DNA of 64,000 nt, from assembly GCA_018228665.1 (NCBI GenBank), contig CP073692.1:868001-932000 (forward strand). The letters are read 5' to 3'. This document shows positions 42,178-50,299 of this stretch, one piece after another. The first letter of the stretch is position 1; each line of letters opens with the position of its first letter. A program made the position numbers and the translations under genes. The notes beneath the pieces are model-generated. The model had not been told where the DNA came from. It made no database searches and worked only from the letters and a program-made list of their open reading frames with translations. The DNA comes from Faecalicatena sp. Marseille-Q4148. GTDB lineage: Bacteria; Bacillota; Clostridia; Lachnospirales; Lachnospiraceae.

Positions 42178-43158
42178 TTATTGCCATCCATCCGTTCCAT
42201 AAATGTCAACATTATCCTGATTGATAAAAAAGACTTCCTCATAAACGGTCTCTTCATAGTCTTCTCCCTGCATCATAAGAATCGCTGTCTCAACCGCATC
42301 TTTTGCCATCTTAATCGGCGCCTGTCCGCTTGTCCCTGCTACAGGAGTATCCGGTTTCTCCAACTCCTTTTTTAATTCCGGTGATCCGTCTACACTGTAA
42401 ATCCGAACTTCTGTTCTCTTCAGTTCCTTTACTGCATCAAGGGCTCCAAGGGCAATCTGATCATTTCCGCACATAATCGCCGTCACATCTTCATGTGCCA
42501 AAAGCAATTCTCTGGCTGCCGCAAGTGAGCTTTGTCGATCTCCCCGTACATCGCTCCTTCCAACAATTTCAAATCCTTTTTCACTAATAGCTGTCTCAAA
42601 TCCTGTGATACGGTCATTAATGGAATTCATTGTTGGACATTCAAGAAGAACAATCCGTCCTCCGTCCGGCGCTTCTTCTACAAGCTGTTTTCCGCAAAGC
42701 TCCCCTGCTGCCGTATTATCCGAACCAATATATGCATCTATCATATCAAGATTCTTCACTTCCGTATCCAGGTTAATGATTTTCACATCTGCATCTTTCA
42801 AATGCTGAAGCGCCGGTTCAATAGCTTCCCAATCTACCGGTGTCAAAAAGATTGCCTGAATTCCTTCTTCAATCATCTCATCAATCTGAGTAATCTGCAG
42901 ATCCGCATCCAACTTTGGATCTTTTGTTATCAATGTACTTCCACTATTCTCCACATGCTCCCGTACAGCAGATTCCAACGCTCCATAATACGGATTCTCC
43001 ATCGTAATCGCTGAGAATCCAAACCGGTATGTTTCCACCTCTTCCTCCGGCTCCTGTGGTTTTGCATTATCCTCCGGTGTTCCTACATCTTTCTTGCATC
43101 CGGCGAGGCCGAACAATAATAACAATATGGTTATTGCTGCAAAAATTCTTTTTTTCAT
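42178..43158 (-). CDS. Sugar ABC transporter substrate-binding lipoprotein (RbsB-like)
   Basis: 326 residues. Lipoprotein signal peptide with lipobox LAGC (Cys near 20), acidic/proline linker (PEDNAKPQEPEEEVE), then a periplasmic-binding-protein type I fold: FGFSAITMENPYYGALESAV, IQAIFLTPVDWEAIEPAL, AYIGSDNTAAGELCGKQL and MCGNDQIALGALDAVKEL. Typical of ribose/galactose/inositol binding proteins. No permease or ATPase is nearby, so it is an orphan receptor, perhaps feeding a remote transporter. It ends within the upstream part of the GH13 gene region. Start ATG 43158 has GGGAGGATAAG. Confidence 0.88.
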   Translation of the reverse strand: MKKRIFAAITILLLLFGLAGCKKDVGTPEDNAKPQEPEEEVETYRFGFSAITMENPYYGALESAVREHVENSGSTLITKDPKLDADLQITQIDEMIEEGIQAIFLTPVDWEAIEPALQHLKDADVKIINLDTEVKNLDMIDAYIGSDNTAAGELCGKQLVEEAPDGGRIVLLECPTMNSINDRITGFETAISEKGFEIVGRSDVRGDRQSSLAAARELLLAHEDVTAIMCGNDQIALGALDAVKELKRTEVRIYSVDGSPELKKELEKPDTPVAGTSGQAPIKMAKDAVETAILMMQGEDYEETVYEEVFFINQDNVDIYGTDGWQ

Positions 43159-43304
43159 CTTATCCTCCCGTAATTTCGTCATAATTACTTATTATTTTAT
43201 CGTCTTTTTGTCCAATGTCAATAGATGTCTCCTTGCATTTTTCTTGCATTTTTCTTCCATGTCTGCTAAAGTGATAATATCAAAATAGAAAAGGAGAACT
43301 TAAC

Positions 43305-43646
43305 ATGAGCGAACATACTTGTGGATGCGGTCATGAAGACTGCAATTGTGAAGAAGTACAGTCTACAGTCACATTGACACTTGATAACGATGAGGTAGTA
43401 GAATGTGCTATCCTTACAATCTATGAAGCCGGAGAACATTCTTACATTGCTCTTCTTCCGCTGGATGAAGACGGAGAACAGGCAAACGATGATGTTTATC
43501 TGTACCGTTTTGTTGAACCGGAGACAGAAGACGGCGAACCAACTCTTGAGAACATCGAAGACGATGACGAATATGAAGTTGCTGCCGATGCATTTGACGA
43601 ATGGCTTGACTCTCTGGAATATGACGATTTAGACGTCGAAGAGTAA
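43305..43646 (+). CDS. DUF1292 family protein (YrzB-like)
   Basis: 113 residues, very acidic. It begins with a Cys/His cluster (HTCGCGHEDCNC, residues 4-15) that may bind a metal, then the DUF1292 core VTLTLDNDEVVECAILTIYE and SYIALLPLDEDGEQANDDVY. Function unknown; related genes often sit near yrrL/yrrK in Firmicutes, but not here. Good ribosome site (AAAAGGAGAACTTAAC). It converges with, and overlaps by 18 bp, the helicase gene. Confidence 0.85.
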   Translation: MSEHTCGCGHEDCNCEEVQSTVTLTLDNDEVVECAILTIYEAGEHSYIALLPLDEDGEQANDDVYLYRFVEPETEDGEPTLENIEDDDEYEVAADAFDEWLDSLEYDDLDVEE

Positions 43647-45473
43647 TTCAGATAAAAAACGGGAAGGGGATTGTCTCTTTCCGTTTTTTTCTCTTCGATA
43701 TGTTACAAATAACTTTCTTTTTGCCCGCGTCATTGCCACATAGAACATTCTTCGTTCTTCTTCGATTGCCGCAGGTGTTTTCGCTTTCTTATACGGAATC
43801 TCATCTTCATTGGCTCCGATAATAAATACGGTATCATATTCAAGTCCTTTCGCTCCATGCATTGTCAGAAGCACAAGCTCATCTTCATCCGAAGGCCCTT
43901 TTTCTCTTTGTTCTTTTAATTCTTCTGTATATTTCTGTACAAATGTAAACCATTCTTCAATCGTCTGATGTCCGGCAGCCTGCTCCTGAATATAGTCGAG
44001 TGTTTCTGTCAGACCACTGAGACTGCTGTGTTTTTCTTCTGCATATTCTTTCAGAAACTCATCATATCCAATCTTCTTTCGAATATATTTGATTGCCTGC
44101 TCCGGAGTCATAGTTTTCATCTGATGAATATCATACTCCAGCTGTCGGATTCTTTTCTGCATCCATTCTTTATCGCAATAATAATTCATCATATCTTCAA
44201 AAGACACGATTGCCTTCTCCAGGCTGTTTCGGGCAAGATAACGTTTCGGACGATTTAGTATCATAAGAAAATCACTTCGTTCACGACTTCCTTTTGCTAA
44301 TCTCAAATATGCTGCCAGGTCTCTTGCAATAAAATGCTCATAAATATTAGGAATATATTCTTTCATCTGAAATGGAATATGGTATTCTGTACAACATTCT
44401 ACAAATGTCCGTACGCTAAGACTGGTGCGAAACAGCACTGCCATATCCTTATAGGGAATTCCAATCTGATGTCTTCTCTGTACTTCTCCCAGAATATATC
44501 TGCTTTCTTCCGCCGCATCTTTTGTCTCCTGCACATGTACGTCTTCGCCAGCTTCTCCAACAGCTTCAAATATTTTAGGAAATCTTGCTGCATTATGAGA
44601 AACAACTCTGGATGCTGCCGTCACAATTTTCTTTGTGGAACGATAATTTTTATTCAAAAAAATCTCTTTGGCTTTTGGGTAATCCTTCTGAAAGCCGAGC
44701 ATAATTCCGGGACGCGCTCCCCGGAACTCATAGATTGACTGATCATCATCTCCTACAATAAACAGATTCTGCTCTGGTTCAGCCAAAAGTTGTACAATCT
44801 TATATTGCACCGGATTAATATCCTGAAATTCGTCTATCATTAAATATCGGAATTTTTTCTGCCATTGTTTCAAAATATCCGGATATTTTTCAAACAATTC
44901 CAGACAGGACACAAGCATATCATCAAAATCAAGCTTTTTCATCTCTTTTCGCTTTCTCTCATATGAGTTATAAATTTCGCGAAAAATATCCGGCCGCACA
45001 TGCTTTGATACAAATGTTTCCACACGCAAACGATTATTTTTTATTGCACCAATATCTTCCAGCACACCTGCCAGAATATCTTCTTCCTCTCCCTCTGCAT
45101 CATCCCATTCAATATAACAATGGGACAGCTCTTCTTTCACAAGCCGTTTTTTCTCCTCATCCGACATGATATTTGCCGCATCAATGTGATACGCCCACTT
45201 CAGAATCCCATAAAACACTGCATGAAAAGTACCAAATGTAATCGGTGTCTTCTGCTTATTTGTAGCTTTTAAATAGCGTTCTTTCATTTCCCTCGCCGCA
45301 GCTTTCGTAAATGTAATGACAAGGATCTCCTGCGGCGAAATATTTGCCTGTTCTGTCATATAAATAATCCTTTTCACAAGGGTAAAGGTCTTTCCGGAAC
45401 CAGGTCCTGCCAATACCATACATGGGCCTTGCGTATGCGTAACCGCCTGCTGCTGTGCCTCATTTAATTCCAT
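43629..45473 (-). CDS. UvrD/PcrA-type superfamily 1 DNA helicase
   Basis: 3'-5' DNA helicase for repair or replication restart. 614 residues, shorter than PcrA (about 730) because the C-terminal extension is missing. Motif I LAGPGSGKTFTLVKRI near 22-37, Ia ILVITFTKAAAREMKER, II MIDEFQDINPVQ near 213, III FIVGDDDQSIYEFRGA near 238-253, IV KNYRST, V LLTMHGAKGLEYDTVFI near 535, VI RRMFYVAMTRAKRKLFV near 575. ATG 45473 has GGAGGAAGTAT upstream. Its last codons contain the DUF1292 terminator. Confidence 0.9.
   Translation of the reverse strand: MELNEAQQQAVTHTQGPCMVLAGPGSGKTFTLVKRIIYMTEQANISPQEILVITFTKAAAREMKERYLKATNKQKTPITFGTFHAVFYGILKWAYHIDAANIMSDEEKKRLVKEELSHCYIEWDDAEGEEEDILAGVLEDIGAIKNNRLRVETFVSKHVRPDIFREIYNSYERKRKEMKKLDFDDMLVSCLELFEKYPDILKQWQKKFRYLMIDEFQDINPVQYKIVQLLAEPEQNLFIVGDDDQSIYEFRGARPGIMLGFQKDYPKAKEIFLNKNYRSTKKIVTAASRVVSHNAARFPKIFEAVGEAGEDVHVQETKDAAEESRYILGEVQRRHQIGIPYKDMAVLFRTSLSVRTFVECCTEYHIPFQMKEYIPNIYEHFIARDLAAYLRLAKGSRERSDFLMILNRPKRYLARNSLEKAIVSFEDMMNYYCDKEWMQKRIRQLEYDIHQMKTMTPEQAIKYIRKKIGYDEFLKEYAEEKHSSLSGLTETLDYIQEQAAGHQTIEEWFTFVQKYTEELKEQREKGPSDEDELVLLTMHGAKGLEYDTVFIIGANEDEIPYKKAKTPAAIEEERRMFYVAMTRAKRKLFVTYRREKNGKRQSPSRFLSELLFDV
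43654..43690 (+). terminator. Terminator of DUF1292, inside helicase coding end
   Basis: AAAAAACGGGAAG and CTTTCCGTTTTTT arms (one G-T pair) followed by T on the plus strand. It lies within the last 20 codons of the opposite-strand helicase gene, so the sequence serves both as code and as terminator. Confidence 0.75.
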
Positions 45474-45485
45474 ATACTTCCTCCT

Positions 45486-45516
45486 AAAAACAGCAGGAGT
45501 TGATGCTCCTGCTGCT
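45486..45516 (-). terminator. Terminator after the sirtuin-like gene
   Basis: On the minus strand CAGCAGGAG pairs with CTCCTGCTG around CATCAA, followed by T5. It sits just before the helicase ribosome site, so the helicase gene needs read-through or its own start. Confidence 0.75.
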
Positions 45517-45541
45517 ATCTTCATATATTATAATAAAATCA

Positions 45542-46285
45542 CTAACATTCAAGAAGAATTTCTGCCAGCATCTTCTCCAATGTAGCATCTACCCGCTCAT
45601 GAATCACATAATCTGCATACTTATCTGAAAAATGTTCCTCCGGTTTTACAAGCACGAGCTTATTCCCCTGGTAGTACTTTACAAGCTGAGCACATAGATT
45701 TGAATGCAGCTGAGTTCCAAGTACAAGTAAGACATCTGCTTTCTCTACCTCTGCGGCAGCCTTTGTCATAACCCGGTTGTCTACCATCTCACCAAACAAA
45801 ATGATATCCGGACGGATCACTGTTCCACATTTCTCACAGCGCGGAACACGTCGGCTGTTCTTAATATAATCCACATCATAACTCTCTCCACAGTGCGGAC
45901 AACTATTTGTTAAAATATTTCCATGAAGATTGATCACATGCTTACATCCAGCCCGTTCCGGCAAACCAAAAATCCTCTTTGTAATAACTGACCGTAAAAT
46001 TCCCAGTTCTTCCATCTTGGCAAGGAGCTGAAATCCTATTCCTGGTTCTTTGTCAAGTGCGCTCAAAACTTCCTTGCGATAGAACTGATAAAACAGCTCT
46101 GTCCGATTATTAAAACAGCTGCAATGCAACAGTTCTTCCGTACAGAGTCCATACCTTTGCTCAATCTCGTAGGACACCTCGCCATCGCGAAGCGCCGGAT
46201 AGTCGTTCTCCGCAATCATTCCATATCCGCTTAACGCTACTGTGTATTTACTTTCCTGCAACATTTGACCTAAAATTTTAACCAT
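45542..46285 (-). CDS. Sir2-like protein with degenerate NAD+ site
   Basis: 247 residues with the sirtuin layout: Rossmann-like N-terminus, the putative catalytic His in INLHGNILTNSCPHC near 119-131, a zinc ribbon CPHC...CEKC and the late LFGEMVDNRVM and VLLVLGTQL segments. The NAD+-binding signatures are altered. GAGIS is GYGMI, GIPDFR is NDYPALR, and TQNIDGLH is TKRIFGLP. These changes remove residues that contact NAD+ in canonical deacylases, so it is probably a non-classical or inactive sirtuin. Zinc ligands are kept, so the fold should be stable. Ribosome site GAGGGGTGAGCTT. Confidence 0.82.
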   Translation of the reverse strand: MVKILGQMLQESKYTVALSGYGMIAENDYPALRDGEVSYEIEQRYGLCTEELLHCSCFNNRTELFYQFYRKEVLSALDKEPGIGFQLLAKMEELGILRSVITKRIFGLPERAGCKHVINLHGNILTNSCPHCGESYDVDYIKNSRRVPRCEKCGTVIRPDIILFGEMVDNRVMTKAAAEVEKADVLLVLGTQLHSNLCAQLVKYYQGNKLVLVKPEEHFSDKYADYVIHERVDATLEKMLAEILLEC

Positions 46286-46362
46286 AAGCTCACCCCTCTT
46301 ATCTCTGGCTCTTTATCATTTTACCATGATTCCTGTTCTTCATCAATATGCAACCGGCACTT

Positions 46363-46806
46363 CTATTCCTTTTGTCTCGTTCTGATTCGAAACCATTTTC
46401 CCGGCAGCGAAATAATAAACACCATTCCTACTACAATTGCAAAAGAAACTTTCAGCGATTCTACCCCCTTCTGCGCCGCTAATGTCATATCATTCATCAC
46501 AAAATAGTACGCAGTATAATAGATTCCTGCTCCCGGCACAAGGGGAATAATCCCCGGAATCAAAAATTCTGTTGCCGGACATTTCTTCACTGCTGCAAAA
46601 ATACGAGCCATAAAGGTAATCAGTACTCCACTCAGAAACGAAGCTACTGCCACAGAAGTCGGCTCGTTTGTCAGATAATAACAGGTCCACCCAAGCATGC
46701 CATTGATACCGCCAAATACATAACACCGTTTTGGAATATTAAACAAAATACAAAAAGAAAGTGTTGCTAAAAAGGAACACACCATATTAATCAACAACGC
46801 AAACAT
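46363..46806 (-). CDS. ThrE-type exporter small subunit (YjjB-like), module C
   Basis: 147 residues, about four or five transmembrane helices, DUF3815/ThrE_2 family. Core motifs: YVFGGINGMLGWTCYYLTN, FLSGVLITFMARIF and FLIPGIIPLVPGAGIYYTAY near 83-102. Works with the YjjP-like partner immediately upstream (1 bp apart). Known relatives export threonine/serine (C. glutamicum ThrE, fused) or succinate (E. coli YjjPB). Third of three tandem modules. Confidence 0.85.
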   Translation of the reverse strand: MFALLINMVCSFLATLSFCILFNIPKRCYVFGGINGMLGWTCYYLTNEPTSVAVASFLSGVLITFMARIFAAVKKCPATEFLIPGIIPLVPGAGIYYTAYYFVMNDMTLAAQKGVESLKVSFAIVVGMVFIISLPGKWFRIRTRQKE

Positions 46807-46807
46807 C

Positions 46808-47617
46808 TTACATTACTCCTATCAGATAATTATAACAAGTCCATGCGAATCCTACTCCGATTGCAATATAGGCAAAAACAAAAATTGCATCTGTAATCCG
46901 AACCGTTCCTGAAATAAAATCACTGTCCGCAATATCTCTGATTGCATTTGTAAATGCCACTCCCGGCACAAGAGGCATTACCGAACCAATGATCAATTTA
47001 TCCGGACGCAGCACCGGAAAGATCCAGGATGCTCCAATAGCCAAAAATGTAATGATGACGCCTCCGATAATATTGGTAACGATTTTCGAAAGACCACGTC
47101 TTCCTGCACATACAATCCATATATAGAGAAGAAGTCCTGTAAAAAATGCCCCGACACCTTCCATCGCAGTTGCCCCAAACATATATCCGAGACAACCGCT
47201 CGCCATACCAGCTGCAAGCACCTGTGCAAGTCCACTATTCGGCTTAATCTGTTCTATCTCTTTCAATTTTTCAAAAGCCTCATCAATGGTATACAACCCT
47301 GCCTCAATCTGCCTGGAAAGATCGTTGATCTCTGCCACAATTTCTAAATGCGCCCCTGACATCGGAACATTTTTTACCTTCGCAAACAATTCTCTCTTTT
47401 CTCCTTCCAGAGAAACAATGATTGCGTTGCTTACTGTAAATGTATCTACATTATCATAGCCATAATATTTGCAGATTCTGTGCATCGTTTCTTCTACACG
47501 AAAAATCTCCGCTCCACTCCTGAGAAGAATCTGCCCTGCCTCAAGAGCAAGTTTCAACACCCGATAGATTTCTTCGTCCTTATCATCTACTTCCCTAATA
47601 ATCTTCTCTTCCCCCAC
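46808..47617 (-). CDS. ThrE-type exporter large subunit (YjjP-like), module C
   Basis: 269 residues. A soluble N-terminal domain with LALEAGQILLRSGAEIFRVE near 24-43 and NVPMSGAHLEIVAEINDLSR near 85-104 is followed by five transmembrane helices containing IIGSVMPLVPGVAFTNAIRD near 216-235. Start is GTG (47615-47617) with AAGGAG upstream. Pairs with the gene at 46363-46806. Confidence 0.87.
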   Translation of the reverse strand: MGEEKIIREVDDKDEEIYRVLKLALEAGQILLRSGAEIFRVEETMHRICKYYGYDNVDTFTVSNAIIVSLEGEKRELFAKVKNVPMSGAHLEIVAEINDLSRQIEAGLYTIDEAFEKLKEIEQIKPNSGLAQVLAAGMASGCLGYMFGATAMEGVGAFFTGLLLYIWIVCAGRRGLSKIVTNIIGGVIITFLAIGASWIFPVLRPDKLIIGSVMPLVPGVAFTNAIRDIADSDFISGTVRITDAIFVFAYIAIGVGFAWTCYNYLIGVM

Positions 47618-47628
47618 AGCTTTTCTCC

Positions 47629-48081
47629 TTAGTTCTGATTTCTATTCCTTTGATTCTTATTTCCAAACCAACTGCCCGGAAGTGACAGTACACAGACAAT
47701 TCCAAGCACGATTCCAAAAGCATCCTGAAGTGCGGACAGTCCATATGATGCAGCGGCAATCATATCTCCTGCCACAAGGTTATATGCTGTATGATAAACT
47801 CTCGCTCCCGGCACGATTGGGAAAATCCCTGCAATCAAAAAGACTGTGATCGGACATTTCAGTCTCGTTGCCATGATTCTGGAACTCAACACAATCATAA
47901 CCGTTCCAATAAAACAGCATACAGCAGAAGACAGATGTGGCTGTGCAAGGTAATATCCCATCCATCCAAGCATACCGGCAAGTCCGCAACCAAAATAATA
48001 GCGGCGCTGCACATTAAATAATGTAGAAAACATCATCGTTCCGAAAAAAGAACAAAACATCTGTAACATTACTTCTATCAT
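47629..48081 (-). CDS. ThrE-type exporter small subunit (YjjB-like), module B
   Basis: 150 residues, DUF3815 family. Motifs YYFGCGLAGMLGWMGYYLAQ near 28-47 and FLIAGIFPIVPGARVYHTAY near 82-101. Overlaps the upstream partner by 4 bp (ATGA), a sign of tight coupling. Closely similar in layout to the small subunits of modules A and C. Confidence 0.85.
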   Translation of the reverse strand: MIEVMLQMFCSFFGTMMFSTLFNVQRRYYFGCGLAGMLGWMGYYLAQPHLSSAVCCFIGTVMIVLSSRIMATRLKCPITVFLIAGIFPIVPGARVYHTAYNLVAGDMIAAASYGLSALQDAFGIVLGIVCVLSLPGSWFGNKNQRNRNQN

Positions 48082-48893
48082 GACAGAACACCTCCAAATA
48101 GGCTTGCATAAGTCGATAGAACAATTCCTACTCCAATGGCAATATAGACAAACACAAGAATCGCATCCAACATTCTGACAATTCCGGAAATAAAATCACT
48201 ATCCGCCAGATCCCGAATCGCATTTACAAATGCAACTCCGGGAATTAGAGGGAAGATAGAACCGCTGATAATTAAGCTCAATCGCATTCCCTCCTGTACG
48301 ATACAATCAGTATACAAAATTCCAAGCAACGTTATCAACCCTCCGCCAAGAATATTTGTCAATATTTTCGAAAGGTAAAAGCGTTTCATAATTAACAGCG
48401 CCGCAAATACTGCTGCACCGCTTATCATTGTCATCATGCATTCCCAAAATGTTGCGCCAAGCAGATAAATAAAGCAAGCACTTCCAAGACCTGATCCTAT
48501 AATCTGTACGATGTAGTTAGTTGCAGGCATATTTTTTATTTCCTGAAGTCGTTCTTTTGCTTTTGCTACATCCACATTCCCTGCAGCAATATCTCTGGAC
48601 AATTTATTTACTTCCGTAATAATTCCAAGATGAATTCCTGACATTGGAATTGCCCTTACCCTTGCGAATACCTCGTGTTCTTTATTGCTTGCCGTTATAA
48701 AAATGCCGTTGCTCAGCACAAAAGCATCTACCGTCTCAATCAGAAATTTCTTACAAATCCGGTCGATAGTTTCCTCTACTCTCGAAATTTCCGCACCATG
48801 CTTCAGCAATATCTCACCAGCTTCAAGCGCCAGTTCCAGAACCTGATGCATTTCTTCTTTTTTTTCTTGTTCTATCACTTCAAGACTACTCAT
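48078..48893 (-). CDS. ThrE-type exporter large subunit (YjjP-like), module B
   Basis: 271 residues. N-terminal LALEAGEILLKHGAEISRVE near 20-39 and IPMSGIHLGIITEVNKLSRD near 81-100, then five transmembrane helices with GSIFPLIPGVAFVNAIRDLA near 214-233. Start ATG with GGGAGATAAGT. Very similar to module C large subunit, consistent with tandem duplication. Confidence 0.87.
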   Translation of the reverse strand: MSSLEVIEQEKKEEMHQVLELALEAGEILLKHGAEISRVEETIDRICKKFLIETVDAFVLSNGIFITASNKEHEVFARVRAIPMSGIHLGIITEVNKLSRDIAAGNVDVAKAKERLQEIKNMPATNYIVQIIGSGLGSACFIYLLGATFWECMMTMISGAAVFAALLIMKRFYLSKILTNILGGGLITLLGILYTDCIVQEGMRLSLIISGSIFPLIPGVAFVNAIRDLADSDFISGIVRMLDAILVFVYIAIGVGIVLSTYASLFGGVLS

Positions 48894-48895
48894 AC

Positions 48896-49375
48896 TTATC
48901 TCCCTGTCTCACGCTTCTCTCCCTGTCTTACATAACGCAGCGAATTCTGTTTCCACCCATCACGGACAAAGAGTTTAAAAAAACTCTCCGTCAAAAATAC
49001 TGCAAGCGCAATCACACCCGCAATCTGCAGCGTCTCCGCTAAATAATACTCCGTCATTGCCGCATTTCCGGAAATAACGCTGTAAACGACACGATACATT
49101 CCTGCACCAGGTACTGTCGGCAAAATCCCGCCAAGCAAAAAAATAATGACCGGCGTTTTATACTTTCTTGCAAGTATATGTGATACGATTCCTGCCAGAA
49201 TTGCTGACACAAATGCTGCCATCGTCTCTCCTAACATCCATTTGATTCCAAGCAGATATACAAAACCTGACAATGCACCAACCGCTCCCGCCAAAAGTAC
49301 ATACTTGCGCGGAGTATCCAATAGCACTGCAAAACCTACAATTGCGATAAATGTTCCCAATACTTCTATCAACAT
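48896..49375 (-). CDS. ThrE-type exporter small subunit (YjjB-like), module A
   Basis: 159 residues, DUF3815 family, more divergent than B and C. Motifs YVLLAGAVGALSGFVYLLGI near 29-48 and FLLGGILPTVPGAGMYRVVY near 79-98. A basic C-terminal tail (RQGEKRETGR) is extra. Two bp upstream of the module B large subunit, so all six genes form one transcription unit. Confidence 0.85.
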   Translation of the reverse strand: MLIEVLGTFIAIVGFAVLLDTPRKYVLLAGAVGALSGFVYLLGIKWMLGETMAAFVSAILAGIVSHILARKYKTPVIIFLLGGILPTVPGAGMYRVVYSVISGNAAMTEYYLAETLQIAGVIALAVFLTESFFKLFVRDGWKQNSLRYVRQGEKRETGR

Positions 49376-49389
49376 AGCTTATTCCCCCT

Positions 49390-50151
49390 TTATGGCAAAT
49401 AACTGGAAAGTGCCATCGCTGCTCCAACGCCAATCGCAATCGCTGCCGCTTTTAAAAATGCCTCCAGAATCCTCGCACATCCGGAAACATAATCTCCCTG
49501 CAGAGTATCCCGCACTGCATTCGTAATTGCCACTCCCGGAACAAGGGGCATGATTGCTCCAATAATTACAGCTTCTAAATTCATCGTCAAAAACACCGTA
49601 TGTTTCAGCAGAAGAGCTGCTGCCCCCAATGCCAGAGCAGAAATAATATCCTGTATAATCACATTCGTATGAAGGTGATCACAAAACTGTATCATTCCTG
49701 CCAAGACGCCTCCAACGCAAAGCGATGCCAATACTTCCATCCACCCTCCGCCAAACATAAGTGTAAATCCAGTAACAATCATCATGGTCGAAATACTCTT
49801 TGTTCCCTGCCGGTATAGATCACTTCCAATCTTCTGCAATGCATCATAGGCTTCTTGCAGAGTTATCTCACCTCCGCAGTATCTTCTGGAAATATCATTG
49901 ACTCTCACAATTTTATAAAGATGCATCCCTCTTTTTTTTACCCGGGAGATCATTGTTACCGGCTGACTCATTGCACTGTCATAAAGTGTTGCCATAATGC
50001 CTGTAATCGTTGCATGTACTTCAATGTATTCACATCCGGAGGTTTTAAGAATATGGTTCATCGTGTCTTCAGCGCGATATGTCTCTGCACCGCTTTTTAA
50101 TAATAGCTCTCCCGCACAGATTGCTGTGCGCATCAATAACTGATATTCCAT
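49390..50151 (-). CDS. ThrE-type exporter large subunit (YjjP-like), module A
   Basis: 253 residues. N-terminal CAGELLLKSGAETYRAEDTM near 13-32 and VNDISRRYCGGEITLQEAYD near 88-107, then membrane helices with IIGAIMPLVPGVAITNAVRD near 198-217. ATG 50151 has GGAGGCGGAGAGGAA upstream; an earlier in-frame start is weaker. First gene of the six-gene exporter cluster. It follows the grd operon terminator, so it is probably transcribed separately. Confidence 0.87.
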   Translation of the reverse strand: MEYQLLMRTAICAGELLLKSGAETYRAEDTMNHILKTSGCEYIEVHATITGIMATLYDSAMSQPVTMISRVKKRGMHLYKIVRVNDISRRYCGGEITLQEAYDALQKIGSDLYRQGTKSISTMMIVTGFTLMFGGGWMEVLASLCVGGVLAGMIQFCDHLHTNVIIQDIISALALGAAALLLKHTVFLTMNLEAVIIGAIMPLVPGVAITNAVRDTLQGDYVSGCARILEAFLKAAAIAIGVGAAMALSSYLP

Positions 50152-50253
50152 TTCCTCTCCGCCTCCTTTTTTGCCCATTCTACATTTATGCATAATAGCA
50201 TTAAAAATTGCAAAATTCAAGAGGCGAACCTTCTTGCATTAGAAAAAGAACTT

Positions 50254-50282
50254 AAAAAAGGACAGAACCTAAGTTCTGTCCC
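50254..50282 (-). terminator. Terminator of the grd operon
   Basis: On the minus strand GGACAGAAC pairs with GTTCTGTCC (loop TTAG), followed by T6, 18 bp after the grdD stop. Clear end of the glycine reductase transcript. Confidence 0.9.
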
Positions 50283-50299
50283 ATAAGCACTGTATGAAA

